Of a stretch of DNA of 64,000 nt, positions 45,786 through 57,895 are shown piece by piece; position 1 is the first letter of the stretch; every line of letters starts with the position of its first letter. The notes under the pieces are model-generated. The model worked only from the letters and a program-made list of their open reading frames with translations. It did no database searches and was not told where the DNA came from. Position numbers and translations under genes: made by a program. Source of the DNA: Molossus alvarezi (Eukaryota > Chordata > Mammalia > Chiroptera > Molossidae); assembly GCA_037176705.1 (NCBI GenBank), contig CM073893.1, forward strand, positions 18,290,074 through 18,354,073, written 5' to 3'.

Positions 45786-46067
45786 ATGAGTGAATGCAAA
45801 TCAGAAACACAGTAAGAGAAATGGAGAATAGAAGAGACAAAATTGAAGAAAATCAAACATAAAAATGTTTTAAATGGAGTAAAGAAAAAGTGACAAGACA
45901 GGCAAAGGAGCCAAAATATATGTATTAGTTCCCCAAATGTAAATCAAATCACAGTGGTAATGCTTACATAACATTGTGAATATACTTAATGCCACTGGAT
46001 CGTATACTTAAAAATATTTAAAAGGACAAGTTTTATGTTGTTTAACACTAAAAAAATGTAAACCAAC

Positions 46068-46282
46068 TCTGGGTACTGTTGTTTAGTTGGTTGAGTATCA
46101 CCACATACACCAAAGGGTTGCCGGTTTGATTCTTAGTCAGGGCACATGCCTTAGTTGCAGGATCCATCCCCAGTGGGGGACATGCAGGAGGCAGCCAATC
46201 AATGTTGTGCTCTCACATTGATGTTTCTCTCTCCCCACCTCTCTAAAAATCAATAAACTATTTAAAAACTATTTAAGACAAT
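46068..46282 (+). mobile_element. Ves SINE, type B, with target-site duplication
   Basis: Flanks AATGTAAACCAA on both sides (46056 and 46281 approximately). Confidence 0.85.
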
Positions 46283-46941
46283 GTAAACCAAAGTAATGGG
46301 ATACAACAGCTATTAGAATTGTAATTCAAGAACACTTGATATTAGAGAATGTTTAAATCTATACATGTTGAAAGATACTGAATCTGGAAAATTCAACCCA
46401 GAGCAGTTAACACTGAGATGTATTTTTATACATTTGCTGGATTTATAAATTTTCGAAACACACAAACATCTTTTTGCATGCATGGGGGAAAAAAGCCCAA
46501 TTCAACTGGTAATGAAAATCAGATTGGATTAGATTTTTGGCAGCAAGATTTTATGCCAGATAATAAAGCAATATTTTTTAAATATTCAAGAAAATATTTC
46601 CTATTTTACCAGCTATCTTTCAAGAATTCAGAATGTCAACAAATATGTATAAACATGAAACAACTCAAGGAATATTGTTTCTATGAATATACTAGAGAAC
46701 AAATTTCAGACAACCAAGAAATGATTTAAGAATATTCAACATTAGGTCAAGTGGTGATCATTGAACATGTTTTTCATAGCACTGAGATTAAAAGATAGAA
46801 ATGATGATAGAAAGTATGAAAATGTTATGTAGTCTGACAATGTAGAAATAATATAACCCACAAAAAAATGGGAGGGGAAGGGGAGAGTGAATGCAAAGTA
46901 GAATAAGGTGGTTGTTTGCCTCTTAAGAATTAGGTGTGAGA

Positions 46942-47166
46942 GCCTGGCCGGTGTGACTCACTAGTTGAGCATCGACCCATGCACCAAGGAGTCGCCAGTT
47001 CGATTTCCGGTCAGAGCACATGCCCAAGTTGTGGGCCCAATCCACAGTGGGGGCATGCAGGAAGCAGCCAATCATTGATCTCTCTCATCGGTGTTTCTAA
47101 CTCTTTCTCCTCCCTTCCTCTCTCTGAAAACCAATAAAGAAAAAAAAGTTAAAAAAAAAAAAAAAA
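46942..47166 (+). mobile_element. Ves SINE, type B
   Basis: Flanks AGGTGTGAG at 46932 and 47169. AAAACCAATAAAGAAAAAA tail. Confidence 0.87.
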
Positions 47167-47700
47167 AGAGGTGTGAGGGAAAGGGTATCACTTGAAACTG
47201 ACTAATGGAAGTTTAAAAATACTATAAGTATACATACTTTAATATATAAGATAAAACACCAATAAAAGCAATACCAGTCATCAAAAGTAGGTAGTGGGGG
47301 GAGAAGGAAGGGAAGATAAAATTACTAATTTTGTTATTGCTAACTGCAGGGAACTAATTCTATCTTAGGAGGGGAAGGGAATGAACAGTGTTAGATAAAG
47401 ATGTTACTGTAGAATTAACCCCAAGAGCAAAATATACAAAAACTAAATAATAAAAGAAACCTTCCCTAAAAAAGCAAATAAAATAGACCACATAGTGATA
47501 TACACACATTCTTTATCTGTATTTGTGTGTACACAGACAAAAAATAAATAGGACATGAAACATTATCACAATACCAAGAATACCAAATGCATTAATAAAT
47601 GTGCATGGGCTCAACTTAATGATTACTGTAAAGAAAAGATATAGCTATATTAAGTATAATAAAGGGAAGGGCAAAGATATGTCAGATAAATGCAGATTTT

Positions 47701-47933
47701 CTTTTTTTAATCTTGAGGACATTTTTCCATTTTTTGTTCAGATAGAGTTGGAGGGAGAGAGAGAAAGAGAAACATCGATGTGAAAGGGACACATCTAGTG
47801 GTTGCCACCCACATGACCCAACCAGGGCTGGGGACAAACTGCAACTGAGGTACGTGCCCCTAGCGGGAAACGAACCTGGGTCTCTCTGGACCACAGGCCG
47901 ACGCTCCAACCTCTGAGCCAAACTGGCCAGGGC
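47701..47933 (-). mobile_element. Ves SINE, type A, first of a serial pair
   Basis: Flanks AAATGCAGATTTT (47688-47700) and AAACGTAGATTTT (47934-47946). Confidence 0.88.
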
Positions 47934-47946
47934 AAACGTAGATTTT

Positions 47947-48202
47947 TTTTTTTTTTTTTTTATCCTCACCCGAGGACATTTTTCCATTTTTTGCACAGAT
48001 AGAGTGGGAGGGAGAGAGACGAAGAGAGAGAGGGAGGGAAACATCGATGTGAAAGGGACACATCGAGTGGCTGCCACCTGCACGACCAACCAGGGCCAGG
48101 GACAATCTGCAACCGAGGTATGTGCCCTTAGCGGGAACCGAACCCGGGTCTCTGTGGACCGCAGGCGGATGCTCTAACCGCTGAGCAAAACCGGCCAGGG
48201 CC
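47947..48202 (-). mobile_element. Ves SINE, type A, second of a serial pair
   Basis: Flanks AAACGTAGATTTT, perfect, at 47934-47946 and 48203-48215. Confidence 0.92.
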
Positions 48203-48736
48203 AAACGTAGATTTTTAAAAGCAGAGTTCGTCATCTTGGTATCAGACAAGGCAAAATTTAGCTCAAAAAGCACTAAGATGAAGGACATTTTATAGGCTTA
48301 GGGCTATATTTACAATGATGATTTTTTTAAAACATCTATTTACCAAATGACACATCGACAGCTTTCATAAAGATGTGAGGAGAAATAGAAACCTGCTAGT
48401 AGGAGGGGGCTTTAACACACCTCTCAAAACAAGTCCAGTTAAGTGGGCAAAAAAAGTTAGTACATAAACAGTAAGGTAGCTCTTGCATATTTATATCAAT
48501 GTTGATCCACAAATAGAAAATACATCTTTTTAAGTGCATATGGGTCAGATATAAAAATCTATTGTATATTAGACCACAAAGAAAACATCAGTTCCAAAAA
48601 ACTAAAACGTCAAAATTCTAACTAAATGCAATAAAACTAGAAAATAATTTAAAAAGAAATATCTGACTCCAGGTTCCCATAGGATGATGAAACTAAATCC
48701 AGATCTCTCCATGCACCTTTAAAAGACCATACAGAT

Positions 48737-48988
48737 TGTTCTGGCCGGTTTGGCTCAGCGCTTAGAGCATCGGCCCGTGGACCAGAGAGACCCGGGTTCT
48801 GTTCATGCTAAGGGCATGTACCTTGGTTGCAGTTTGTCCCCAGCCCCGGTTGGGTCGTGTGGGTGGCAGCCCTTCACTGTGTCTCTCTTACATAGCTATT
48901 TCTCTCTCACTCCCCCTCCCTCTCTCCCTTCCGCTCTATCTAAAGATAAATGCAAAAATGTCCTCAAGTAAGGATTAAAAAAAAACAA
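48737..48988 (+). mobile_element. Ves SINE, type A, with target-site duplication
   Basis: Flanks ACCATACAGAT at 48726-48736 and 48989-48999. Confidence 0.9.
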
Positions 48989-49477
48989 ACCATACAGATC
49001 TATTAAAGGGAGCAGATTAAACCACCACCACCCTTACTTAACATAATATCAAATTATGGGTGTGTATGGAAATAAATACTGAAATGTAGCAGAGCCAGCT
49101 ATGGAACCTATGCTGAAGTGGCAAGTGAGGTTGAGATTATCCAGAACAGAGGAGAGGTAAGCAGGAGCTAGGGTTAGTAGAATGCAGATTAACTCTAGAA
49201 AAAGAAAACCCCACCCTAAAGAAGGAAATGTTAAGAGGTTTAAGAGCTGTTCAACCAGAGAAGAGGACTTGAATGTGCATAGGACCAAAGAGGCAGTCTC
49301 AGAACAGCACTGCTCCTGGGAAAAGAAGATGACTTGAAAGGGGCAACATTTATCTGAAGGCTTGGTGGTAAAGAGAAAGAAGAGGTAGTAGAAATTAAGG
49401 ATCTTGGGGAAACAGAATAGAAGATAGATTATTCTCCCCCTCAAAAGGAGTCATTGATTTTAAAAAGTGTTCTTTAT

Positions 49478-49635
49478 GCCCTGGCCGGTTTGGCTCAGCA
49501 GTTAGAGTGTTGGCCTGTGGTCCAGAGAGACCCGGGTTCGGTTCCTGCTAAGGGCGCGTACCTCGGTTGCAGTTTGTCCCCGGCCCTGGTTGGTGGTGCG
49601 GGTGGCAGCCACTCAATGTGTCCCTTTCACGTCGA

Positions 49636-49694
<59 letters not shown>

Positions 49695-49762
49695 GCCTCC
49701 CTCCCACTCTATCTGAACAAAAAAATGGGAAAATGTCCTCAGGTGAGGATAAAAAAAAAAAA
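49478..49762 (+). mobile_element. Ves SINE, type A, young, with long CT repeat
   Basis: Perfect 16-bp flanks AAAAAGTGTTCTTTAT at 49462-49477 and 49763-49778. The internal CT block is a (CT)25 microsatellite (49641-49690). Confidence 0.93.
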
Positions 49763-50170
49763 AAAAAGTGTTCTTTATCATACCAGCAGAAGGCACTGTT
49801 GAACTAAAAAGTCCACTAATTCTTCCATACCCCTCACTCTTGTTTATGTACTGTTGTTATGTGGTTTAGGAAAATAAAACACTCAAAATGAACAGAAAAT
49901 GGTATACAGTATCCATGTGAAGTTATTGTAAGTAGGAAACATAAAATGAGAGTCAAAATACTGCAGTTGAAGTCCTCCCCAAAACATTCAACTACAGAGC
50001 TAAAGAAAACTATAGAACAATACTCTGACCCAAAATAAATATCCTTAAACAAATATTTCCATAGACAAAGTCTCATATACATATTCAGAATCCCCAAAAG
50101 TTCACAAAAAGAGGAAGATATAAAAAGTGAATTTATTGAACTCAGAAAATAAAATGGAAAAAAAAATCTT

Positions 50171-51309
50171 ATAAGAATAAACTCAAAATGGATAAAAGAC
50201 TTAAATGTAAGTCACAAAACCATAAAAATCCTAGTAGAAAACATTGACAGTAAAATCTCAGGCATGTTACTTACGTAGCAGTATTTTCACTGATACAATC
50301 TAGGGAAAGAGAAACAAAGGAAAAATAAACAAGTGGGACTATATCAAATTAAAAAGCTGCACAGCAAAAGAAACCCCAACAAAATGAAAAGGGAACCCAT
50401 GTATGGGAGAACATATTTGCCAATGATACATCTGATAAGGTGTCAATTTCCAAAATATGCAAAGAACTCATACACCTGAACACCAGGAAGACAGTCCAAT
50501 TAAAAAATGGGCAAAGGACCTGAATAGACACTTCTCCAAAGAGAACATACAGATGGCCAAGAAACATATGAAAAAACACTCAACATCACTAATCATCAGA
50601 GAGATGCAAATTAAAACTACAATGAGTTATCACCTCACACCTGCCAGAATGAAGACTAACAGTAAATCAATAAACAACAAGTACTGACAAGGATGTGTAA
50701 AAAAGGGAACCTTATACACTGCTGTTGGGAATGCAGACTGGTGTAGCCACTGTGGAAAACAGATGGAATTTCCTCAAAAAATTAAAAATGGAATTGCCAT
50801 TTCACCCTGTGATCCCACTTTTGGGAATATATCCTAAGAATTCTGAAATATCAATCAGAAAGAATATATTCACCCCTATGTTCATAGCAGTGCTATTTAT
50901 AATAGGTAAGCTTTGGAAACAGCCCAAGTGCCATTAGTAGATAAGTAAGAGCTGTGGTACATTTACACAATGGACTACTATGCAACTATATAAAAAAGAA
51001 TGAGCTCTTTCCCTTTGCAACAGCGTGGAGGACCTGGAGATTAGTATGCTAAGTGAAATAAACCAGTTAGAGAAGGACAAATATCACATGATCTCACTTA
51101 TATGTGGAATCTAATGAACAAAATAAACTGATGAACAAAATAGGTCCAGAGACTTGGATGCATAGAATAGAATGACAGATCTGGGGTGGGGTGGGGGCAG
51201 GAAGAAATTAACCAAAGAACATATATGCATATATGCATAGCCCATGGACACAAATAATAGTATGACGTAGTTCTTGGGTGGGGGACATCTATAATACTGT
51301 CAACAATTT
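50171..51309 (+). mobile_element. 5'-truncated LINE-1, degraded ORF2 end and 3' UTR
   Basis: ORF2 C-terminal text in broken frames ([20 protein letters not shown] at 50457-50687, HPVIPLLGIYPKNSEISIRK at 50725-50937), then the G-rich 3' UTR with ATATGCATAGCCCATGGAC. Flanks AAAAAATCTT at 50161-50170 and about 51310-51319. Older than the copy at 10628 judging by decay. Confidence 0.85.
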
Positions 51310-51326
51310 AAAAAATCTTTTATTTT

Positions 51327-51576
51327 ATTTATTTATCCTCACCCAAGGATATTTTTGCATTTTATCTTGAGATATAGAGTGGGAGGGAGAGATGGAGGAA
51401 GAGAGAGAGAGAAACATCAATGTGAGAGAGAGACATCGAGTGGTTGCCACCCATACAACTTTAACTGGGGCTGGGGACAAACTGCAACTGAGGTATGTGC
51501 CCCTAGCGGGAACTGAACCCAGGCCTCTCTGGTCCGTGGGCCGACACTCTAACCACTGAACAAAACCGGCCAGGGC
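51327..51576 (-). mobile_element. Ves SINE, type A, next to an L1 3' end
   Basis: Flanks AAAAAATCTTTTATTTT and AAAAAATCTTTTAAAAT. It uses the same AAAAAATCTT target as the adjoining L1. Confidence 0.87.
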
Positions 51577-52129
51577 TAAAAAAAAAATCTTTTAAAATAA
51601 AGCTAACATTCAAGTTAGCTGAAGGAGAATAAATTTGACTGAATATAAGGAGCATTGAGGAAAGACATGAATACAGTCAAAAGAATGAAAATTGAACAAA
51701 GAAAGGTAAAAAGAGAAAGAAAGTGATTGATATAGACAATATGTAAAGTTAGACTTCCGAAGAAGAAAAACAATAGTAGAGCTAATCTTTAAACTTCAAT
51801 CCATGAAAACATTCTGGAAGTAACAGAAGACTTAAATCTACATATTGAGAAGGCTTGTTGTGTATTGGGAAAATTTATTCAGAATGGTCAGCTCTGAGTC
51901 ATGTCCTAGTAAAAATATTGGACTTTGAAGATAATGAAAAGTTCCTCTGGGTTTCATTTAAAGTCTATGAAATTGTAAGCCAAGGATTTTATAACTATGA
52001 CTCAATCCCTCCAAAAATAACGACCAAGCTAAATACCACTATATTAAAACAATTTTTATAATGAAAATGCCATGAGCAAAGTAAAAAAGATATACCACAA
52101 AGAACTAATCTTAATGAAAATAACCTAAA

Positions 52130-52900
52130 AACCAAGCCAAATGACTATCAACCCATTAGAAAAATGGGCAAAAAGGGATGAAAACAAAGTTCGCAAAAAA
52201 AGAAATGCAGATGATAGCATATAAATACGTTGAACTACACAGAAAGAGGTACAATGAAAGTTATACTAAAAATTTTAGCTACACTAAAGCCTTTCTCACC
52301 CAAATCCAAAATTATACCGTATACTCTATAGACTAGGGACAAAGACACTTTGGTGCATTGCTGGTAGGGATACAAAAGCCTGGGAGGGGATTTGGCAATA
52401 TCTAGCAAAATGTCATATGCATTTATCCATCAACCTATCATTTAACTTCAAGGAATTGATTCTAAAGACACACTGGCATAAAATATAAACTGTCATTTGT
52501 ATAAGGTTATTTACAACATTACTTGTATTAGCAAAAGCTTAGAAACAACCAAAATGCCTATTAATAGAGAACTGATTAATGTACATACAACAATGGATCT
52601 ATCTCCTGGTAGATGGTATCCCCTTCAAGTCACCCTTTTCCCCAGAAATCATAAAGAGGTGTGGAAAGTTTCCTTGTAGCAATATAGAATGGTCTGCAGA
52701 ATATGTTATGAAGTGGAAACAAATAAAGGCAATTAACAGTGTATAAACTAATCTATGTGTAGAAGGAGGTAATGGGAGAGGTGCCAACAGTGGAAGAGAG
52801 GTTTCTCTAAGTGTAACTTGTTATATAGTTTCGATCTTGGAATCATATATATTTACATATTCAAAAATTAAATTATATAAAAAGAAAAGAAAAATCTAAA
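52130..52900 (+). repeat. Ancient L1 3' fragment
   Basis: Degenerate text such as TGGTGCATTGCTGGTAGGGA, GGAATTGATTCTAAAGACAC and TTAGAAACAACCAAAATGCC, in the order of an old L1 3' ORF2 region. Confidence 0.6.
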
Positions 52901-53311
52901 AAGGAACTGAAACATTTACATAACTATATAGCATTATGATGACAGTACACAAGAAAAGGAACAGTTTCTAGTGATTATAGACTATAGATAGTGCTTTCTT
53001 AATAGGGTATATTCAGTATTATTGTTGTATTGCTAATTTTAAAACTATTTTATGTATACTTTGGGTAAAATAAGTCTTTGAAAATGTATTTTGGGTAAAA
53101 TAAGTGTTGCAAAGTGTTGGTAATTGTTGAATAAAACCATAGAAGTTTACCAACTTATGTGATGTATCAACTTATATATCAACTTTCTTATAACTTAATT
53201 TAGTCTGGAAAGTCCTGTGACAGATTGAGTAAAGTGGAAATGAAGTACAAAATTACACAAAAGGACAGCTAACAGAGTATATGTTATATGACATATACTG
53301 ATATAGCAAAT

Positions 53312-53313
53312 AT

Positions 53314-53344
<31 letters not shown>

Positions 53345-53346
53345 CA
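53312..53346. repeat. Compound CA/TA microsatellite
   Basis: Short CA run passing into (TA)n. Confidence 0.9.
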
Positions 53347-53395
53347 TAAATAAAATTAGGCTCTTGCTGCTACCTGTTAAGACTCATGATATTTG

Positions 53396-53580
53396 CCCTG
53401 GCTGGGTAGCTCAGTTGGTTAGTGTGTCATCCCAATATGCCAGGGTTGTAGGTTTGATCCCCAGTCAGGGCACATATAAGAATCAACCAATGAATGCATA
53501 AATAAGTGGAGCAACAAATTGATGTTTCTGTCTTTCTCTTTTCCTCTCTCTCTCTAAAAATCAATTAAAAAAAAAAAAGA
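53396..53580 (+). mobile_element. Bat SINE of the distinct subtype (type C)
   Basis: GGCTGGGTAGCTCAGTTGG head and GAATGCATAAATAAGTGGAG body segment, shared with 22107-22300. Flanks AGACTCATGAT and AGATTCATGAT. Confidence 0.87.
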
Positions 53581-54424
53581 TTCATGATGTTATTTTCCTA
53601 TGAGATTCAGAGAAGTTGAGATTTAAACGAGATCTGTGTGATTCCAAAGCCTGTGCCTTTTCTACTATATTATTGGAGGATATACTTCATATATTGAGAA
53701 GAAAGAACATCAAGAGCTAAATGTTCTATTTAAACCTGTAGTCACTGCTCAGAAAACAAAGATGCAGACCCAAGTTAATAGTTTATCCTTCTTCATGCAA
53801 GGGCAATGTACTAAAGGAGAGTAGTATAAGTTTTCTCTTAAATCTGATGGGAAAATATAAACACACACACTGACACACACAACTCCTTATATTGATGGTG
53901 GAGATTAAAATTTAACAAAAGTTTTATTGATGACTGAAATTAGTAAAGGATGCAAACTAAAATTTTGACAAAGCAGAAAACAAAAACTAGTGGGTATGGG
54001 TTTTCATGATGCTGTTAAAAGCAAAACACCCTTCAAAGCTACTCTGTGTGACACTTCAAAGCTCTTCTAGGCTTTGCAGTCTTTTTGTACTAGTTTAAAT
54101 TAGTTGTGTTTTCTCCTGTGGAAGATGAGGGCTGATGGAGATTTCAGAGGTGCTAGAGTTTCTCTCTCCCATGCTACACCTTCACACTTCTGCTGGTTTA
54201 CCCTGATAATAAAATATTTGCATTCAGTTTACTACTGCTTTTTAAAAGATCTACCTCTTGAAGTCATTGGGGTAGGGAGATTTTTCTATTTTAATTTTAT
54301 TTATCTGTATAAGATTATGATGGAAATTTAATTTTATAATTCTATATACCGGGTAACAAGAAAATATGGTGAATTTGCTGTAATGATTTTTAAAATTAAC
54401 TTTGAAGCTTTTTCTTTTTTTCAG

Positions 54425-54500
54425 AAGCTGTGTTGATCAGTAACTTTGGTGAAGGCTGAGAGAGTTGAAACGAATTTGCAGATGACATACAACTTCTAAG
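54425..54500 (+). other. CAB39L: Predicted CAB39L 5' untranslated exon (76 bp) with a short uORF
   Basis: A strong polypyrimidine acceptor (TTTTTCTTTTTTTCAG, ending 54424) and a strong donor (CTAAG|GTAAGC at 54500/54501) bound 76 bases outside any repeat I recognise. The exon carries no long frame. Its only ATG (54482) opens a five-codon reading frame, MTYNF, ending TAA at 54499. Position and orientation fit a 5' untranslated exon of CAB39L, whose human gene has several. The gene name is inferred from synteny with SETDB2. Confidence 0.6.
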
Positions 54501-55435
54501 GTAAGCTAATACAATAATTCAATCAAGATTATAAGTATTCTTGACAGATGTATAAATTACAGTAACACACTAAACTAAATTTATCAGGAACAAATATAAT
54601 ACGCTGATTTAAATTTTACAAAGCAATTGCAGACTTATTAAATAGACTTCTGTTTCTGTATATGTAAAATTCTAAATTCAGTATTTTACAAATCCTATCA
54701 ATAAATGCATGAACCTATAAGAAAATAAGGGAAACTTTTTGGAACTAGAAACAAAACAAGTACATTCTGTAACCAAGTGCTAAAGTCCTGAATACTTTGG
54801 GTGCATCCATGAATTTCTGTTGGCATAGAAACTTGTACATGGAGAGGAATGGGGACTGGTGAAAATTCCTCGGGTTATGCAGAGTGTAGGAGACCATTTT
54901 GGAGAAACTTACAGCCTTAGGTGGAGTTAAAATATCTCCTAATAATTCCTGGTTACCAGCTCACATTCACTTGGATTTGCAGCCTTAAATTACAGTATTT
55001 TTATGGTTCCTGAAACTCCACAAGTAGAGAATTTTACTTAAAATTGACTTGGGTCTGTAATGCTCTTTGGTATATGGCAGAAATAATCACAAATCCTCCA
55101 TGGATGGTGTTATCAACCCCATTATCAAATAATCATAGTTAAAATTCTAATAAATAAGCTCATACACATATAAAAAAATCACAAAACATAAGGGGAAAGA
55201 ATGAAATCACTCAGCAAGAGTCAGCAGAAACCACAAACTAAAAAATACTACAGAGATTTCAGCTATTAGAATTACTACTACATAAAATAAATGTGTAATA
55301 TGTTTAATAAATTAATAGAGGGATTGTAAAAACATAAATAAAGAGTGATAGATTATAAATGTGACCAGGCACATTCAAATAATCTATTAGAATATCAGAA
55401 ATTAAAATATAATTTATAGAACTTAATTATATGGT

Positions 55436-55565
55436 TTGCAATCAATGTCTCTTTCTCACATTGATATTTCTCTTCCCCCTGCTCTCCCCTTCTACTTTAT
55501 CTAAAAATCAATGGAAAAATATCCTTGGGTGAGGATTAACAAACAAACAAACAAACAAAAAAAGT
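55436..55565 (+). mobile_element. 5'-truncated Ves SINE, type A'
   Basis: Starts inside the body at CAATCAATGTCTCTTTCTCA. Ends ATATCCTTGGGTGAGGATTA with an ACAA-repeat tail. Confidence 0.82.
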
Positions 55566-55962
55566 AAATGGTTTGTTAAACCAGCATGTAAAGGCACAGT
55601 TAAAAAGAGAAAGAAACTATATAGAAGGTCATGCAAAGAGGAAAAAAGATGCAGGAAAAAGTAAAAAGAGACTATAAGATTATCTAATCAGTTCTAGAAA
55701 TAAAACATGGACTAGAAATGAGGCACTAGATGTAGTTGACATTAAAAATTTTCCAGAATTGATGAAAGACACAAATCCACAGATTTTAGGAGCCCAATCA
55801 ATACTAAGCAGGGTAAATAACAAGAGATACTTATCTTACTGTTTTTCAAGCTGTAGACAAACCAGTAGGTCACCACCCACATTAAAATATTCTAAATGGT
55901 ATACTTCAAGAACAAATGAAATGGTACTAAAAGGAAGGTATCAAATGAAAGAAGAAATAGGG

Positions 55963-56204
55963 CCCTGGCCGGTTTGGCTCAGTGGTTAGAGCGTCGGCCT
56001 GCGGTCCGGAGAGACCCGGGTTCGGTTCCTGCTAAGGGCACGTACTTCGGTTGCAGTTTGTCCCCGGCCCTGGTTGGTCGTGCGGGTGGCAGCCACTCGA
56101 TGTGTCTCTTTCACGTCGATGTTTCTCTCTCCCTCTCTCTCCCTCCCACTCTATCTGTACAAGGATTGGAAAAATGTCCTCGGGTGAGGATAAAAAAAAA
56201 AAAA
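55963..56204 (+). mobile_element. Ves SINE, type A, near-consensus, with target-site duplication
   Basis: Perfect 12-bp flanks GAAGAAATAGGG at 55951-55962 and 56205-56216. Head almost unmutated (GAGCGTCGGCCTGCGGTCCG). Confidence 0.94.
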
Positions 56205-56488
56205 GAAGAAATAGGGAGTAAAGAAAACATGAATAAATAATAAATCTGGAACTTCCGGTCAAGATGGCTGTGTAGGTAAACATAGTATTTGTGTCCTCCC
56301 ACAATCACATCAAAATTACAACTAAACTACAGAACAACCGTCATTCAGAACCACCTGAAATAAAGCTGAATGGAAGTCCTATGATGATGAAATTAAAGAA
56401 GAGGCCACATCAAGACTGGTAGGACCGGTGGAGGCACAGAAGGGCTAGTCCCACACCTACATGTGGTGGATAAAAATCGGGAGAGAGC

Positions 56489-56690
56489 CCAGCCAGTGTG
56501 GCTCAGTGGTTAAGCATTGCCCCATGCACCAAGAGGTCGCTAGTTTGATTCCTGGTCAGGGCACATGCCCAGGTTGTGGGCCAAATCCCCAGTGGGGGGC
56601 ATGCAGGAAGTGGCCAATCGATGTTCTCTCTCATCGATATTTCTATTTCTCTCTCCCTCTCCCTTTATCTCTAAAGTCAATAAAGAAAAA
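56489..56690 (+). mobile_element. Ves SINE, type B, nested in the HAL1-type leader
   Basis: Flanks AAAATCGGGAGAGA and AAAATCAGGAGAGA, one mismatch, on either side (about 56474 and 56700). Confidence 0.9.
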
Positions 56691-57895
56691 AAATTTTTTA
56701 AAATCAGGAGAGATACCTCAGCTGTGGACCTGGAGGAGCAAGTGGTCCAAGTCCCACACACACTAGTCACCCCAGTTGGGGTTCCAGTGCCAGGAAGAGA
56801 AATCCCCATAATGTCTGGCTGTAAAAACCAGCTATAACTGAGGCTGAGGGAGGCTGAGGCTTCTGGAGTCCTAGGCAGTTCCTCTTAAAAGGTCCATGCA
56901 CAAACTTACTCAGACTCCCACCGGGCTCCAGTGCAAGGGGAGGCAGCTTGAAAGGTACCAGAAACATATGGAGAAGAACTGAGTTGTTTGGCATTGGAGT
57001 GAGAGCTGGAGGGACAGCTTTCTCCAGGACAGATGTGCTGGTGGAGGCTGCTGTTCCTTTGGTGAGCCCTTCCCCCATGGGTCCAGCAGAAGGGTGCCAT
57101 ATCTGAACTCCTGGCTCACACTGTTTGCCTTACCTGTTTACTCTCTGAGGCACTACCCCACCCCACTTTTGGGCTCACCAAGCTATTTCCAGTGGCTTTA
57201 CCATAGGAATGACCTGTCTGGGCTCATGCTTTGGATTTTCCTAAAATCTCTCGAACAAGCAGTATCTAGCCTCAGTGAGCTCCATACCTCTTGCTAAGTA
57301 GCCCCAGGCCCAACACTAGCAGCGGTCAGCCTTGGTTCACAGCTTGGCCTTGCCTGGTCACCTTCAAGCTCAGCACAAGAAGCAGCCATCTGTAGATAGT
57401 TTTGTAGCTTATGCCTGTTGGCCCTAGGTAGAACACAGGCAGTGGTTAACCTTTGCCAATGCCTCCCGGAAGGCCTCAGAGCCCATATACTCAGTTGACA
57501 ACTTCAGACAACATTGAGTACCACCACCCAAACACCTCCACAAGCGACAAACTTAAGGGTTGGGTTCAGAGCCCTGCTAAAATAAGTCTTGCTCTATGTG
57601 GTGGGCCCCTGCACATCTCATCCTCCAAGGTGGTTAGAGGTCAGTGATTGGTGGTCACAGCCAGTCCTTTCAGCTGATCAGCCTGAGTAAATCCCTCCCA
57701 TTGACATGTCAACAGCAATCAAGTCTCAATTACAGCAGAAGGGTGTAGATTCCACACGGAGTGTCCTGCTGGGGTGATCAGGGAGGCTGGGCCACCAGAC
57801 CCTACAGGACACCTATTATAATAGGCCACCCTACGAAGCCTAAGAGACATAGCAGCTCTACCTAATACATAGACAAACACAGGGAGGCAGCCAAG

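Larger units (their letters stand above)
46740..48720 (+). repeat. Ancient L1/HAL1 block interrupted by SINEs
   Basis: Scattered segments (GTGCATGGGCTCAACTTAAT, TTCGTCATCTTGGTATCAGA, AGTCCAGTTAAGTGGGC) resemble ORF2-region text of an old L1. No frame survives; boundaries approximate. Confidence 0.45.
37838..54424 (+). other. CAB39L: CAB39L 5' intron (predicted)
   Basis: 16.6 kb of repeat-rich sequence. Blocks with nothing recognised: 38110-39020, 39245-39640, 40185-40740, 41555-42160, 42615-42985, 43235-43630, 43890-44450, 46290-46730, 49005-49460, 49780-50160, 51580-52120, 52910-53390 and 53585-54410. Alternative first or second exons could be hidden in the first kilobase. Confidence 0.6.
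55190..56240 (+). repeat. Ancient L1/HAL1 ORF1-region block
   Basis: Text such as AATTTTCCAGAATTGATGAA and GACACAAATCCACAGATTTT resembles degenerate old ORF1-region L1/HAL1 sequence. SINEs at 55436 and 55963 interrupt it. Confidence 0.5.

Noticed and set aside
49049..49444. 131-codon minus-strand frame in unique-looking sequence
   Set aside because: No splice context or recognisable domain, Phe/Leu-rich as expected from AT-rich antisense text; treated as chance.
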